Shown: positions 16,322-25,854 of the stretch, one piece after another | Numbering within the stretch: the stretch's first letter is position 1 | How the letters are laid out: each line of letters starts with the position of its first letter | Assembly: GCF_029978005.1 (NCBI RefSeq) | Contig: NZ_JARKOZ010000046.1 | Location: forward strand, 124,001 to 188,000 | Origin: Solidesulfovibrio sp. | Lineage (GTDB): Bacteria > Desulfobacterota > Desulfovibrionia > Desulfovibrionales > Desulfovibrionaceae | Reading direction: 5' to 3' | DNA length: 64,000 bases | Notes under the pieces: model-generated | The model's database searches: none | What the model saw: the letters and a program-made list of their open reading frames with translations, nothing else | What the model was told of the DNA's origin: nothing | Made by a program: the position numbers and the translations under genes

Positions 16322-17350
16322 TCACGGAGCGTCAGACGAAATTGCATTGGCAGAGACTGCCGCGTCATCGTCGGTGGGAGGGCGGCTGCTATCCCAAGTC
16401 GTCCGCCCGATGCTGAACTGGGGTTTGCCATTGAGATTCATGTAGGTGCGACCCAGATATTCCCCAACGAGCCCGATGAAGAACAGTTGGAAGCCGCTGC
16501 TGAAAAGCAAGATACTGGCCAGAGACGACCAACCAGCCGGGGTCTCCGGGTGTAAAAGCTTTTGAATGATGATTACACCCATAAGCAATAGACTCATGAT
16601 GAAAAAGAACACGCCGGCAAGGCAGGACAGGCGCAGAGGTAGGACGGAAAAGCCCGTGGCCATCCTCAGCCACAAGGAGATCAACTTGGTTAAGTTGTAG
16701 TTGCTGCATCCCTGCGGCCGTTTCATGTGCTCCACGTCGATACTTGCGATACTGCGTGTGAGATCGAGAATGAGCCCGTCGAGATAAACATAGGGACCTT
16801 TGTGGGCGGTGATTTCGTCCACTAAGGAGCGACTGAGCGCCTTGAACGAAGACATATAGAGCCCGGCCGGCTTGTGCAGCAGATAGCCGGCCACCCAGCC
16901 GTTGAAGCGGCTGCCCAGCTTTTTCCAGCCCGCGTGTTGCCGATTGCGGTAGCGCGTGTAGCAGACGTCGTTGCCGGTTTCGATGGCCTGGATCATGTCC
17001 TGCAATGCCTGGGATGGGTGCTGCATGTCGTCGTCCATCACAATGATGATCCGGCCCCTTGCGTGGTTGAGGCCGGCCATGACGGCATTGTGCTGACCGA
17101 AGTTGCGGCGCAGGGAGATGCCCCGAACATAGGTATGTTCTTTCGCTAGACGCAAGATCACCTGCCAACTCCCGTCCGGGCTCGCGTCATTGACCAGTAT
17201 GATTTCATACTTGTTATGGTGCCCGGCTGTGTCTAGGGCGCGGGTGACAGTCGCGACCAGCGTATCGAGGAGGTCTTCGCTGCGATAGACCGGTACGACG
17301 ACGGAAATAGATGGGTCGGTGGGCGTGTCTGCCCGATGTGCTGTCGTCAT
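16322..17350 (-). CDS. GT2 polyprenyl-phosphate glycosyltransferase (ArnC/GtrB-like) with C-terminal TM pair
   Basis: 342-residue protein. The catalytic domain has SVVVPVYRSE, ILVNDASPDGS and IIVMDDDMQHPS (the DXD-type motif), followed by two hydrophobic helices around residues 235-315 (FSVLPLRLSCLAGVFFFIM and LLFSSGFQLFFIGLVGEYLG). This is the ArnC/GtrB/dolichol-phosphate mannosyltransferase layout: cytoplasmic transfer of a sugar from a nucleotide to undecaprenyl phosphate. The ATG at 17350 overlaps the hisF2 stop (ATGA). It is last in a five-gene minus-strand operon with the amidation genes. Confidence 0.88.
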   Translation of the reverse strand: MTTAHRADTPTDPSISVVVPVYRSEDLLDTLVATVTRALDTAGHHNKYEIILVNDASPDGSWQVILRLAKEHTYVRGISLRRNFGQHNAVMAGLNHARGRIIIVMDDDMQHPSQALQDMIQAIETGNDVCYTRYRNRQHAGWKKLGSRFNGWVAGYLLHKPAGLYMSSFKALSRSLVDEITAHKGPYVYLDGLILDLTRSIASIDVEHMKRPQGCSNYNLTKLISLWLRMATGFSVLPLRLSCLAGVFFFIMSLLLMGVIIIQKLLHPETPAGWSSLASILLFSSGFQLFFIGLVGEYLGRTYMNLNGKPQFSIGRTTWDSSRPPTDDDAAVSANAISSDAP

Positions 17351-18153
17351 GTTGCACAGTCCCATTCGTATTGCTGGTTGCGGTGTGTGGTCGTCCCCCG
17401 GATCGCCTCCAGTTCCGCCTTGTCCGGGTAGGTGATGAGCACGGCCCGGCGGGGGCCGTGGAAGACGAACAGGGAGCCGGCGGCAGCCGCGGCGGCCTCG
17501 CCCTCGGTCAGGACGCGGCGCAGGTCCTCGTTGCTCCCGGCCCCGCCCAGGGCGATGACCGGCACGTCCACGGCGCGGCTGACGGCGCGCGTGAGCTCGA
17601 TGTCGTAGCCTTCCATGGTCCCGTCGCGGTCCACGCTTTGCACGATGAGCTCCCCGGCCCCGCGTGCGGCCATGTCCCGGGCGGCCTGCGCCACGTCGCC
17701 GGAGAGCTTGCGCCCGGCGCAGCGGGAAACCACCTCGCGCCTGCCCGTCCAGGACTTCTTCACGTCCAGGCAGACCACCACGCTCTGGCGGCCGAAGGCG
17801 TCGGCCAGGCGCGAGACGATGTCCGGCTGCTCCAAGGCGGCGGTGTTGAGGCATATCTTTTCCGCCCCGGCGCTCAAAATGTCCCGGGCCTCGGATACGC
17901 GCGTCACGCCGCCGCCCACGCCGAAGGGCATGAGGCACTGGTCGGCCACCCGCTCGATGAGGTCCAGCGGCGGGGTGCGGCCCTCGGCCGTGGCCGTGAT
18001 GTCGAGGATGAGCAACTCGTCGACTTCCTTGTCGTCGAAGATGCGCACGGCGTTCATGGGATCGCCCACGTAGACGTGCTTCTTGAAGCGCACGCCCTTG
18101 ACCAGACCCCGGCCGCGCAGCAGCAGCACCGGTATGACGCGCGGGACGAGCAT
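17347..18153 (-). CDS. HisF-like cyclase subunit for sugar amidation (HisF2/WbuZ type)
   Basis: 268-residue (beta/alpha)8 protein related to imidazole glycerol phosphate synthase subunit HisF. RVIPVLLLRGRGLVKG and GDPMNAVRIFDDKEVDELLILDI are typical of the polysaccharide-cluster branch. The canonical catalytic Asp11 of HisF (CLDV) is Leu here, as in WbuZ-type proteins, so histidine synthesis is unlikely. In the related Pseudomonas system, HisF2 and HisH2 supply ammonia to WbpG, which converts a carboxamide-type position of a sugar acid to an amide or acetamidino group. ATG at 18153; TGATG coupling to hisH2 and ATGA coupling to the glycosyltransferase. Confidence 0.88.
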   Translation of the reverse strand: MLVPRVIPVLLLRGRGLVKGVRFKKHVYVGDPMNAVRIFDDKEVDELLILDITATAEGRTPPLDLIERVADQCLMPFGVGGGVTRVSEARDILSAGAEKICLNTAALEQPDIVSRLADAFGRQSVVVCLDVKKSWTGRREVVSRCAGRKLSGDVAQAARDMAARGAGELIVQSVDRDGTMEGYDIELTRAVSRAVDVPVIALGGAGSNEDLRRVLTEGEAAAAAAGSLFVFHGPRRAVLITYPDKAELEAIRGTTTHRNQQYEWDCAT

Positions 18154-18773
18154 CAGTCCGCAAGCCTCGTGAAGTTTTCCAGCATGGCAAGTCCATGGTG
18201 GTGGCTTTTTTCCGGGTGGAACTGGGCGCCGTAAATGTTGCCGCGCCGCACGGCGCTGGCGAAGGTCGGGCCGTAGGTGGTCTCGGCCGCGACCTGCTCC
18301 GGGTCGTCGCAAAAAACGGCGTAGGAGTGGACGAAATAGTAGCGCTCCCCCGGGGCGATGCCGGAAAAAAGCGGCGAGCCCTCCCGGGCGGTCAGCGTGT
18401 TCCAGCCCACGTGGGGCACGCGCAGCCTCTCGCCGCCAGGCAAGGGAACGAGTTTTCGCGTGTCGCCGTCGATCCAGCCCAGGCCCGGCAGGCTCCCTTC
18501 CTCGCTGCCCCGGGTGAAAAGCTGCATGCCCAGGCAGATGCCGAGGATGGGGATTTTCCGTTCGAGCACGGCTTCGTTCAGGGCTGCGACCAAGCCGGCG
18601 GCGCGCAGGTTCCCCATGGCCGCGTCGAAGGAGCCCACCCCGGGCAGGACCAGCTTGTCCGCGCCGAGGATGGCCGCCGGATCGGCGGACACGGCCGCCT
18701 CCACCTTGAGGCGGGCGAACTTCATGGCCACCGAGCGCAAGTTGCCCAGGCCATGGTCCACGACGACGATCAT
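18153..18773 (-). CDS. HisH-like glutamine amidotransferase for sugar amidation (HisH2/WbuY type)
   Basis: 206-residue class I glutamine amidotransferase. The nucleophile C80 sits in LGICLGMQL and the His/Glu pair H186/E188 in GAQFHPEKS, so glutaminase activity is expected. It releases ammonia from glutamine for the partner synthase. No other histidine gene is near, and the flanking hisF2 and wbpG-like genes place it in polysaccharide amidation. It overlaps wbpG by four bases (ATGA). Confidence 0.9.
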   Translation of the reverse strand: MIVVVDHGLGNLRSVAMKFARLKVEAAVSADPAAILGADKLVLPGVGSFDAAMGNLRAAGLVAALNEAVLERKIPILGICLGMQLFTRGSEEGSLPGLGWIDGDTRKLVPLPGGERLRVPHVGWNTLTAREGSPLFSGIAPGERYYFVHSYAVFCDDPEQVAAETTYGPTFASAVRRGNIYGAQFHPEKSHHHGLAMLENFTRLAD

Positions 18774-19942
18774 CGGCCGGCGGCGTCCGCTTCCCCGTCC
18801 TGGGGGGCGTGGACGTATTTGTAGTAGAGTACCGGGGGCACGACGCCCAGGCGCGCGCCCAGGGCCAGGGGGCCGCGCAGGGCGCGCAGCAGCGGGAAAT
18901 GGGTCGGGTAGTCGTGGAAGGTTTTCACCGGCGCGGCCATGATGGCCGCGAACTCCTCTTCGGAGAGCTCGAGCTTGCGCCGGGTGTATTCCACGATGTC
19001 CGGGTTCTCCGGGTAGGGCGAGCCGGCCAGGACGGCGAGCGCCTCCTCCCGGGTGATCCTGCCCGAGCGGATGCGGGCCGAAAGCCCCAGCTTGCGCTTG
19101 TCGATGCCGAACTTGCGCGGCAAGAGGTAGGACTGGAAGAAGTGCGTGTACACCGACTCGTGGTGGTGGCCGCCGTAGTCCTGCCAGCCGACCTCCCGGG
19201 CGATGACGGCGGCGGCGGATTTCTTGTCGTATTCCATGAAGTTGAGAAACGGCAGCAGCTGGATGCGCCGGCCGAACATGTACCAGACCAGGGTCGGCAG
19301 GGACAGGTTGGGGATGCCCGTCCTGGCCGAGCCGGAAAATTGCTTGTGCACGGCGCGGATGTAGCGGCCGTCGAAATAGGTCCAGTCGCGGGGCACGATG
19401 CCCTCGGCCCGGAAGCTGTGGCCGCTTAAGACGTAGCGCAGGCCGAGCTTGGCCGCGGTCTTGAGCAGCACGGCGCTTATCGCCATGTCCGTGGGGATCT
19501 CGGCGTCGGAGGTCGAGGCCCTAAGGAAGGAGATCTGGAGCCGGCGGAAGTCGTCCCAGTCCGCCACGTGGGTTTCGAGGGTCACGCCCAGGGTCCGGGT
19601 GGCGTTTTCGATGTTGTGGACCGCGATCTCGGAGTTCCAGCCGTTGTCGAAGTGCACGGCCAGGGGGCGAAGCCCCAGGCGCACGGCCTGGTACAGGGTG
19701 TAGGTGCTGTCCACGCCGCCGCTGACCCCGACCACGCAGTCGTAGTCGCGGCCCCGGCCCGCGGCCTTGATGCGCGCAACCAGCGCGGCCAGGCGGGCGG
19801 CCCCTTCCTCGCCGAGCGGATACCTGCGCTCCATGGCGTCGTGGATCTTGCAGAACTGGCAGACGCCGTCCGCGTCGAAGATGATGCTCGGGATGGTGTC
19901 GTCGTAGACGCAACGCGAACAGACGCGGGGACCTGAACCCAT
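18770..19942 (-). CDS. wbpG: N-acetyl sugar amidotransferase (WbpG family)
   Basis: 390-residue PP-loop ATP pyrophosphatase. An N-terminal zinc-ribbon-like site (C8, C11, C28, C31) precedes the SGGVDST loop at 74-80. The rest matches the WbpG/PseA-type amidotransferases, which adenylate a sugar and add ammonia from HisH2/HisF2. The ATG at 19942 follows GGAG by 6 bases; longer frames upstream are spurious. First gene of the hisH2-hisF2 set, it predicts an amidated or acetamidino-modified sugar in the surface polysaccharide. Confidence 0.9.
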   Translation of the reverse strand: MGSGPRVCSRCVYDDTIPSIIFDADGVCQFCKIHDAMERRYPLGEEGAARLAALVARIKAAGRGRDYDCVVGVSGGVDSTYTLYQAVRLGLRPLAVHFDNGWNSEIAVHNIENATRTLGVTLETHVADWDDFRRLQISFLRASTSDAEIPTDMAISAVLLKTAAKLGLRYVLSGHSFRAEGIVPRDWTYFDGRYIRAVHKQFSGSARTGIPNLSLPTLVWYMFGRRIQLLPFLNFMEYDKKSAAAVIAREVGWQDYGGHHHESVYTHFFQSYLLPRKFGIDKRKLGLSARIRSGRITREEALAVLAGSPYPENPDIVEYTRRKLELSEEEFAAIMAAPVKTFHDYPTHFPLLRALRGPLALGARLGVVPPVLYYKYVHAPQDGEADAAGR

Positions 19943-20040
19943 GGGGAGACTCCGGAATATCGAGGCGTGGCCGGGAAACGGCCCGGGCCAACAGGTAGCC
20001 CATTTGCCGGCCCGACTCAAGGCGGCCGGACCGGGCCGGG

Positions 20041-21141
<1,101 letters not shown>

Positions 21142-21345
21142 GTCGCGGCGACCTCGCTTGCCCTGTGCGGGACGTTGACTCGCAACCTTTTGGCGAATGC
21201 GGGCCGGTTCGTCAACGCACGATGCCGCCTGGGCCGGGATTTGCCGGTTGTCTTCGCCGGGGCCTTGGGGCACTCTGGGCCGGCGCCGCACGCCGTCCGG
21301 GCGCGTCGCCCGGGGCGCGGCCCGGCCGCCCACAGGAGAAGCCGC

Positions 21346-22332
21346 ATGATTTGCATCACCGGAGCCGCCGGCTTCATCGGCTCCAACATCGCCGCCGCCC
21401 TCAACGAACGGGGCGAGCGCGACCTGGTCCTGTGCGATCGGCTGCGCGACGGCGGCAAATGGCAAAACATCCGCCGCCGCCGCTTCGACGACCTGGTCGC
21501 TCCCGAGGACCTGCCGCGCTGGCTGGAAGGGGCCCGGGGAAAGCTGCGGGCCGTGATCCACATGGGGGCCATCTCCTCGACCACGGTCACCGACGGCGAC
21601 GCGGTCATGCGCGAGAACTTCAAGTTCTCCCTCATGCTCCTCGACTGGTGCGCCGCGGCCGGCGTGCCGTTCGTCTACGCCTCCTCGGCCGCCACCTACG
21701 GCGACGGCTCCCAGGGCTTCGACGACGTGTTTTCCCTGGAAGCCCTGGACCGACTGCTGCCGCTCAACCTCTACGGCTTCAGCAAGCACGCCTTCGACTG
21801 CCTGGTGTGCCGGCGCGTCTTTTCCGGCGGGGCGCTGCCGCCCCAGTGGGCCGGACTCAAGTTCTTCAACGTCTTCGGCCCCAACGAGCTGCACAAGGGC
21901 TCCATGCAGAGCGTGCTGACCAAGGTCTGGCCGGATATGGCCGCCGGCCGGCCGGTGCGGCTTTTCCGCTCCCACGACCCGCGCTTCCCCGACGGCGGCC
22001 AGATGCGCGACTTCGTCTCCGTGCGCGACGCCGAGCGGGTGGTCCTGTGGCTGCTCGACAATCCGCACGTCCGGGGCCTGTTCAACGTCGGCACGGGCCG
22101 GGCCCGCAGCTTCAAGGACTTCATCGGCGCGGGCTTCGCCGCCGCCGGCCTGCCGGAATCCATAGAATACGTGGACATGCCCCTGGAGATTCGAGGCAAA
22201 TACCAGTACTTCACCCAGGCGGGCCTGGGGGGGCTGCGCTCCGTGGGCTACCCTTACGCCTTCACCCCCCTGGAGGAGGCCGTGGGCGACTACGTGCGCG
22301 ACCATCTCGCCAAGGACTGCCCGTACCGCTGA
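21346..22332 (+). CDS. hldD: ADP-L-glycero-D-manno-heptose 6-epimerase
   Basis: 328-residue SDR. CITGAAGFIGSNI binds NADP, YASSAATYGDG is the active-site strand, and YGFSKHAFD gives the YxxxK pair. FFNVFGPNELHKG and GKYQYFTQA are diagnostic of HldD/RfaD. It flips C6'' of ADP-D-glycero-manno-heptose to the L,D form used in the LPS inner core. The ATG at 21346 follows AGGAG by 6 bases. The hldE gene is 20 bases downstream, so one unit makes core heptose. Confidence 0.95.
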   Translation: MICITGAAGFIGSNIAAALNERGERDLVLCDRLRDGGKWQNIRRRRFDDLVAPEDLPRWLEGARGKLRAVIHMGAISSTTVTDGDAVMRENFKFSLMLLDWCAAAGVPFVYASSAATYGDGSQGFDDVFSLEALDRLLPLNLYGFSKHAFDCLVCRRVFSGGALPPQWAGLKFFNVFGPNELHKGSMQSVLTKVWPDMAAGRPVRLFRSHDPRFPDGGQMRDFVSVRDAERVVLWLLDNPHVRGLFNVGTGRARSFKDFIGAGFAAAGLPESIEYVDMPLEIRGKYQYFTQAGLGGLRSVGYPYAFTPLEEAVGDYVRDHLAKDCPYR

Positions 22333-22352
22333 CCTGCAAAGGGGACTCGGCC

Positions 22353-23864
22353 ATGGCCGCGCCAACGGCATCGGAAGGACTTCCCGAACTGATCTCCCTG
22401 TGCGACCGCCTGGGCCAGGCCCGGGTGCTGGTCGTGGGCGACGCCATGCTCGACCGTTTCGTGCGGGGCAGGGTGGAGCGCATCTCCCCCGAGGCCCCGG
22501 TCCCGGTGCTGTCCGTGTCCGAGGAAAGCGACATGCCGGGCGGCGCGGGCAACGTCATCCGCAACCTGGCCACGCTGGGCGTCGCGGCCGGGTTCGTGGC
22601 CGCCGTGGGCGACGACGAGGCGGGCCGGACCCTGGACGGCCTTCTGGCCGCCTATCCGGCCGTGGACGCCCGCCTGGCCGTGGAGCCGGGACGGCCCACC
22701 ACGCAGAAGACCCGCTTCATCGCCGGCCACAACCACCTTTTGCGCACGGACCGCGAGACGCTCGCCCCGGTGGTCGCCGTCACCGTCCAGGGCGTCCTCG
22801 AACACTTGCGGGAACTCGTCCCGCGCTATCCCGTCATCATGGTGTCGGACTACGGCAAGGGCCTGCTCACGCCCGAGGTGCTGGCCGGCGTCATGGAACT
22901 CGCCGCCGCGCACGGCGCACGGGTGGTGGTCGATCCCAAGGGCGCGGACTTCTCCCGCTACCGGGGCGCGACGGTCATCACGCCCAACCGGGCGGAGCTG
23001 GCCGCGGCCACGGGCCTGCGCCTGACCGACGGGGCGGCCTACGCCGCCGCCGCCCGCCGCGTCATCGACGCGACCGGCGTGGACACGGTGCTGGTCACCC
23101 GAAGCGAGGAGGGCCTGAGCATCTACCCCGCCGACGGCCCGGCCCGCCACATCCGGGCCGAGAGCGCCGACGTCTTCGACGTCTCGGGCGCGGGCGACAC
23201 CCTGGCCGCCATCCTGTGCGCCGGGCTGTCGCTCGGCGCGCCGCTGCCCCTTTGCGCCCGGCTGGCCAACATCGGCGCGGGCGTGGTCATCCGCAAGGTG
23301 GGCACGGCCGTGGTGCACCCCGAGGAGCTGCGCCGGGGCGTGCTCGCCGGCTCGGGCACGGGTGGCGACGACAAGGTCGTCTCCCGGGAGCGGCTGCTCG
23401 AGCGCGTCGCCCTGTGGCGCAGCCAGGGGCTTCGCGTCGGCTTCACCAACGGCTGCTTCGACCTGCTCCACCCCGGGCACGCCCTCATGCTCTCGCGCAC
23501 GCGGGAACTGTGCGACCGGCTGGTGGTGGGCCTCAATACCGACGCCTCGGTGCGCCGCCTCAAGGGGCCCTCGCGGCCGGTGCAGAGCGAGGAGGCCCGG
23601 GCCGGCATGCTGGCCTCCCTTTCCCCGGTGGACGCGGTGACGCTTTTTAACGAGGACACCCCCCTGGAGCTCATCCGGGTCGTGCGGCCCGACGTGCTGG
23701 CCAAGGGCGGCGACTACACCCTGGAAACCGTGGTCGGCGCGGACGTGGTCACGGCCTACGGCGGCCGGGTGGCGCTGATCGACCTCGAACCCGCCGCCAG
23801 CACCACGGACATCATCGCCCGCATCCTGCGGACCTCGAGCGGCGGGGACGCGCCCGCCTCCTGA
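22353..23864 (+). CDS. hldE: bifunctional heptose-7-phosphate kinase / heptose-1-phosphate adenylyltransferase
   Basis: 503 residues in two domains. Residues about 1-330 are a PfkB/ribokinase-type kinase (VVGDAMLDRF, GGAGNVIRNLATLG, DVSGAGDTLA with the catalytic Asp). Residues about 350-495 are a cytidylyltransferase-fold domain with FTNGCFDLLHPGHA, the HxGH nucleotide-binding motif. Together they phosphorylate and adenylylate D-glycero-manno-heptose phosphates. It follows hldD directly and feeds LPS inner-core assembly. The length fits the full fused enzyme. Confidence 0.95.
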   Translation: MAAPTASEGLPELISLCDRLGQARVLVVGDAMLDRFVRGRVERISPEAPVPVLSVSEESDMPGGAGNVIRNLATLGVAAGFVAAVGDDEAGRTLDGLLAAYPAVDARLAVEPGRPTTQKTRFIAGHNHLLRTDRETLAPVVAVTVQGVLEHLRELVPRYPVIMVSDYGKGLLTPEVLAGVMELAAAHGARVVVDPKGADFSRYRGATVITPNRAELAAATGLRLTDGAAYAAAARRVIDATGVDTVLVTRSEEGLSIYPADGPARHIRAESADVFDVSGAGDTLAAILCAGLSLGAPLPLCARLANIGAGVVIRKVGTAVVHPEELRRGVLAGSGTGGDDKVVSRERLLERVALWRSQGLRVGFTNGCFDLLHPGHALMLSRTRELCDRLVVGLNTDASVRRLKGPSRPVQSEEARAGMLASLSPVDAVTLFNEDTPLELIRVVRPDVLAKGGDYTLETVVGADVVTAYGGRVALIDLEPAASTTDIIARILRTSSGGDAPAS

Positions 23865-23910
23865 CCCGTTCCCGGCCGCGCGGCCGGGGCTTCCCGCAAC
23901 AAGGTATTTC

Positions 23911-25134
23911 ATGGAAACGACGCAAGACGCGAACATCTCGGATTCGGATTTCCTGGTCGTCGGCGGCGGCATCGTCGGGCTGTCCATCGCCCGGGAGCTG
24001 GCCGGCCGCCATCCCGGGGCGCGCATCGCCGTGCTGGAAAAGGAGACCTCCCTGGGGGCCCATGCCAGCGGCCGCAACAGCGGCGTGCTCCACGCCGGCT
24101 TCTACTACACCGCCGACTCGCTCAAGGCCCGCTTCACCCGCGACGGCAACGCCGCCATGCGGGCCTTTTGCCTGGAAAAGGGCCTGCGCCTCAATGCCTG
24201 CGGCAAGCTGGTGGTGGCCAAAAACCCCGAAGAGTTGCCGGCCCTGGACACGCTTCTGGCGCGCGCCCAAACCAACGGCGTGGCCCTGACCCGCCTGACC
24301 CTGGCCGAGGCCCGGGAGATCGAACCGCGCGTTACGACCTGCCAGTGGGCGCTTTTCTCGCCCTCCACGGCCTCCATCGATCCCCTCGAGGTGCTGACGG
24401 CCGTGGCCGAGGACGCGCGCGGCCGGGGCGTGGCCGTGTGCCTGGGCGAACGCTACCTGAAGCGCCGGGGCGACGCCGTGGTCACCAGCCGGGGCACGCG
24501 CCGGGCCCGCTACGTCATAAACGCCGCCGGGCTCTACGCCGACAAAGTGGCCCGGGACTTCGGCTTCTCGCGCGACCACGCGCTTTTGCCCTTCAAGGGG
24601 CTCTACCTTTACGCCTCGCCCGGCGCGCCGCGGCTTCGCACCAACATCTACCCGGTGCCCAACCTGGCCAACCCGTTTCTCGGCGTGCACTTCACCGTGG
24701 CCGTGGACGGCCGGGTCAAGATCGGACCCACGGCCATCCCCTGCTTCTGGCGCGAGCAGTACGGCTGGTTCGAAAACTTCGACGCCGGCGAAGCTCTGGA
24801 AATTTTGCTGCGCGAGGCGGCGCTCTTCGCCCGGGCGGACTTCAATTTCCGGGAGCTGGCCGTGGAGGAGCTGCGCAAGCAGTTCCGGCCGCACATCGTG
24901 GGCCTGGCCGGGGAGCTGGCGGAGTTCGTGAAGACCGAACACTACGCCGCCTGGGGCCGGCCGGGCATCCGGGCCCAGCTCGTGGACGTGAAAAGGCGCA
25001 GGCTGGAGATGGATTTCCGCATCGAACGCGACGACCGCTCCCTGCACGTGCTCAACGCCGTCTCCCCGGCCTTCACCTGCGCTTTTCCCTTCGCCGCCCA
25101 CGTCGCGGACATGGCGGACGAGGCCCTGGCCTGA
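23911..25134 (+). CDS. lhgO: L-2-hydroxyglutarate oxidase/dehydrogenase
   Basis: 407-residue FAD-dependent oxidoreductase of the DAO family. FLVVGGGIVGLSIARELA near the N-terminus binds the FAD ADP part, GAHASGRNSGVLHAGFYY is the LhgO signature, and VGLAGELAEFVKT lies in the C-terminal half. The family oxidises L-2-hydroxyglutarate to 2-oxoglutarate at the membrane, passing electrons to the quinone pool. Found 46 bases after hldE but functionally unrelated to it; it may just share the transcript. Confidence 0.88.
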   Translation: METTQDANISDSDFLVVGGGIVGLSIARELAGRHPGARIAVLEKETSLGAHASGRNSGVLHAGFYYTADSLKARFTRDGNAAMRAFCLEKGLRLNACGKLVVAKNPEELPALDTLLARAQTNGVALTRLTLAEAREIEPRVTTCQWALFSPSTASIDPLEVLTAVAEDARGRGVAVCLGERYLKRRGDAVVTSRGTRRARYVINAAGLYADKVARDFGFSRDHALLPFKGLYLYASPGAPRLRTNIYPVPNLANPFLGVHFTVAVDGRVKIGPTAIPCFWREQYGWFENFDAGEALEILLREAALFARADFNFRELAVEELRKQFRPHIVGLAGELAEFVKTEHYAAWGRPGIRAQLVDVKRRRLEMDFRIERDDRSLHVLNAVSPAFTCAFPFAAHVADMADEALA

Positions 25135-25239
25135 CCGACGGCACGGGAAGCCGACGTGGGCAAAGTTATCGCGTGAACGGCCTTGGGGTGCTATGGTGGG
25201 GGCCACGGCGGCCCGCCCCGGCGCCGCAAGGAGGTTACG

Positions 25240-25851
25240 GTGTCCGCAGTGACCCTCGAATCCCGCATGGATCTCTTGAGCGAATGCGTCAACATCGGCC
25301 TCGGCCGGGCGGCCGAGGCGCTCAACCGCATGTGCGCCACCCACGTGGTTCTCTCCGCCCCGGAAATCCGCGTCCTCAGCCGCCCGAGCCTGACCGAGGC
25401 CACCATGGGGCGTTGCCCGACCGTGTGCGAGGGCGTGTTCCTGCCCTTCGTCGGAGCCATGCGCGGCATGACCGCCCTGGCCTTCGCCCACGGCGACGCC
25501 ACCAACCTCGTCACCGGCCTCACCGAGGCCCTGGGCATGCCCGAGGTGTCGGAGCAGATGCGCGAGGACACCCTGCGTGAGGTCGGCAACGTGGTGCTCG
25601 TCGGCGTGCTCGGAGCCATGGGCTCCATGCTCGGCCTGCACGTGGACTACCAGCCCCTGTCCACGGCCAAGAACCTCGGGCCGCTGCTCGCCATGGCCGA
25701 CGCGTTGTGTTCCGTGACGCTCTACGTGCGTGCCAACTTCACCCTGGCCCGCTACATGGCCACGGGCGACATCCTGGTGGTCCTGGCCCAGGAGGGCTTC
25801 GACGCCCTGACCGCCGCCCTGGACGCCAAAATTCTGGAAAACATCGGATAG
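25240..25851 (+). CDS. CheC-like phosphatase family protein
   Basis: 203-residue protein with two CheC/CheX-type active-site helices: SECVNIGLGRAAEAL (E15, N18) and REVGNVVLVGVLG (E114, N117). The ExxN pairs are the residues that CheC, FliY and CheX use to dephosphorylate CheY-P. The GTG at 25240 is chosen because AAGGAGG ends 5 bases before it; the longer frame reads through non-conserved sequence. It is isolated from other chemotaxis genes, so it may act on a response regulator encoded elsewhere. Confidence 0.8.
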   Translation: MSAVTLESRMDLLSECVNIGLGRAAEALNRMCATHVVLSAPEIRVLSRPSLTEATMGRCPTVCEGVFLPFVGAMRGMTALAFAHGDATNLVTGLTEALGMPEVSEQMREDTLREVGNVVLVGVLGAMGSMLGLHVDYQPLSTAKNLGPLLAMADALCSVTLYVRANFTLARYMATGDILVVLAQEGFDALTAALDAKILENIG

Positions 25852-25854
25852 ACC

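Noticed and set aside
17347-18773. Histidine biosynthesis hisH/hisF pair
   Set aside because: HisF lacks Asp11, no other his genes are present, and wbpG plus glycosyltransferases adjoin it.
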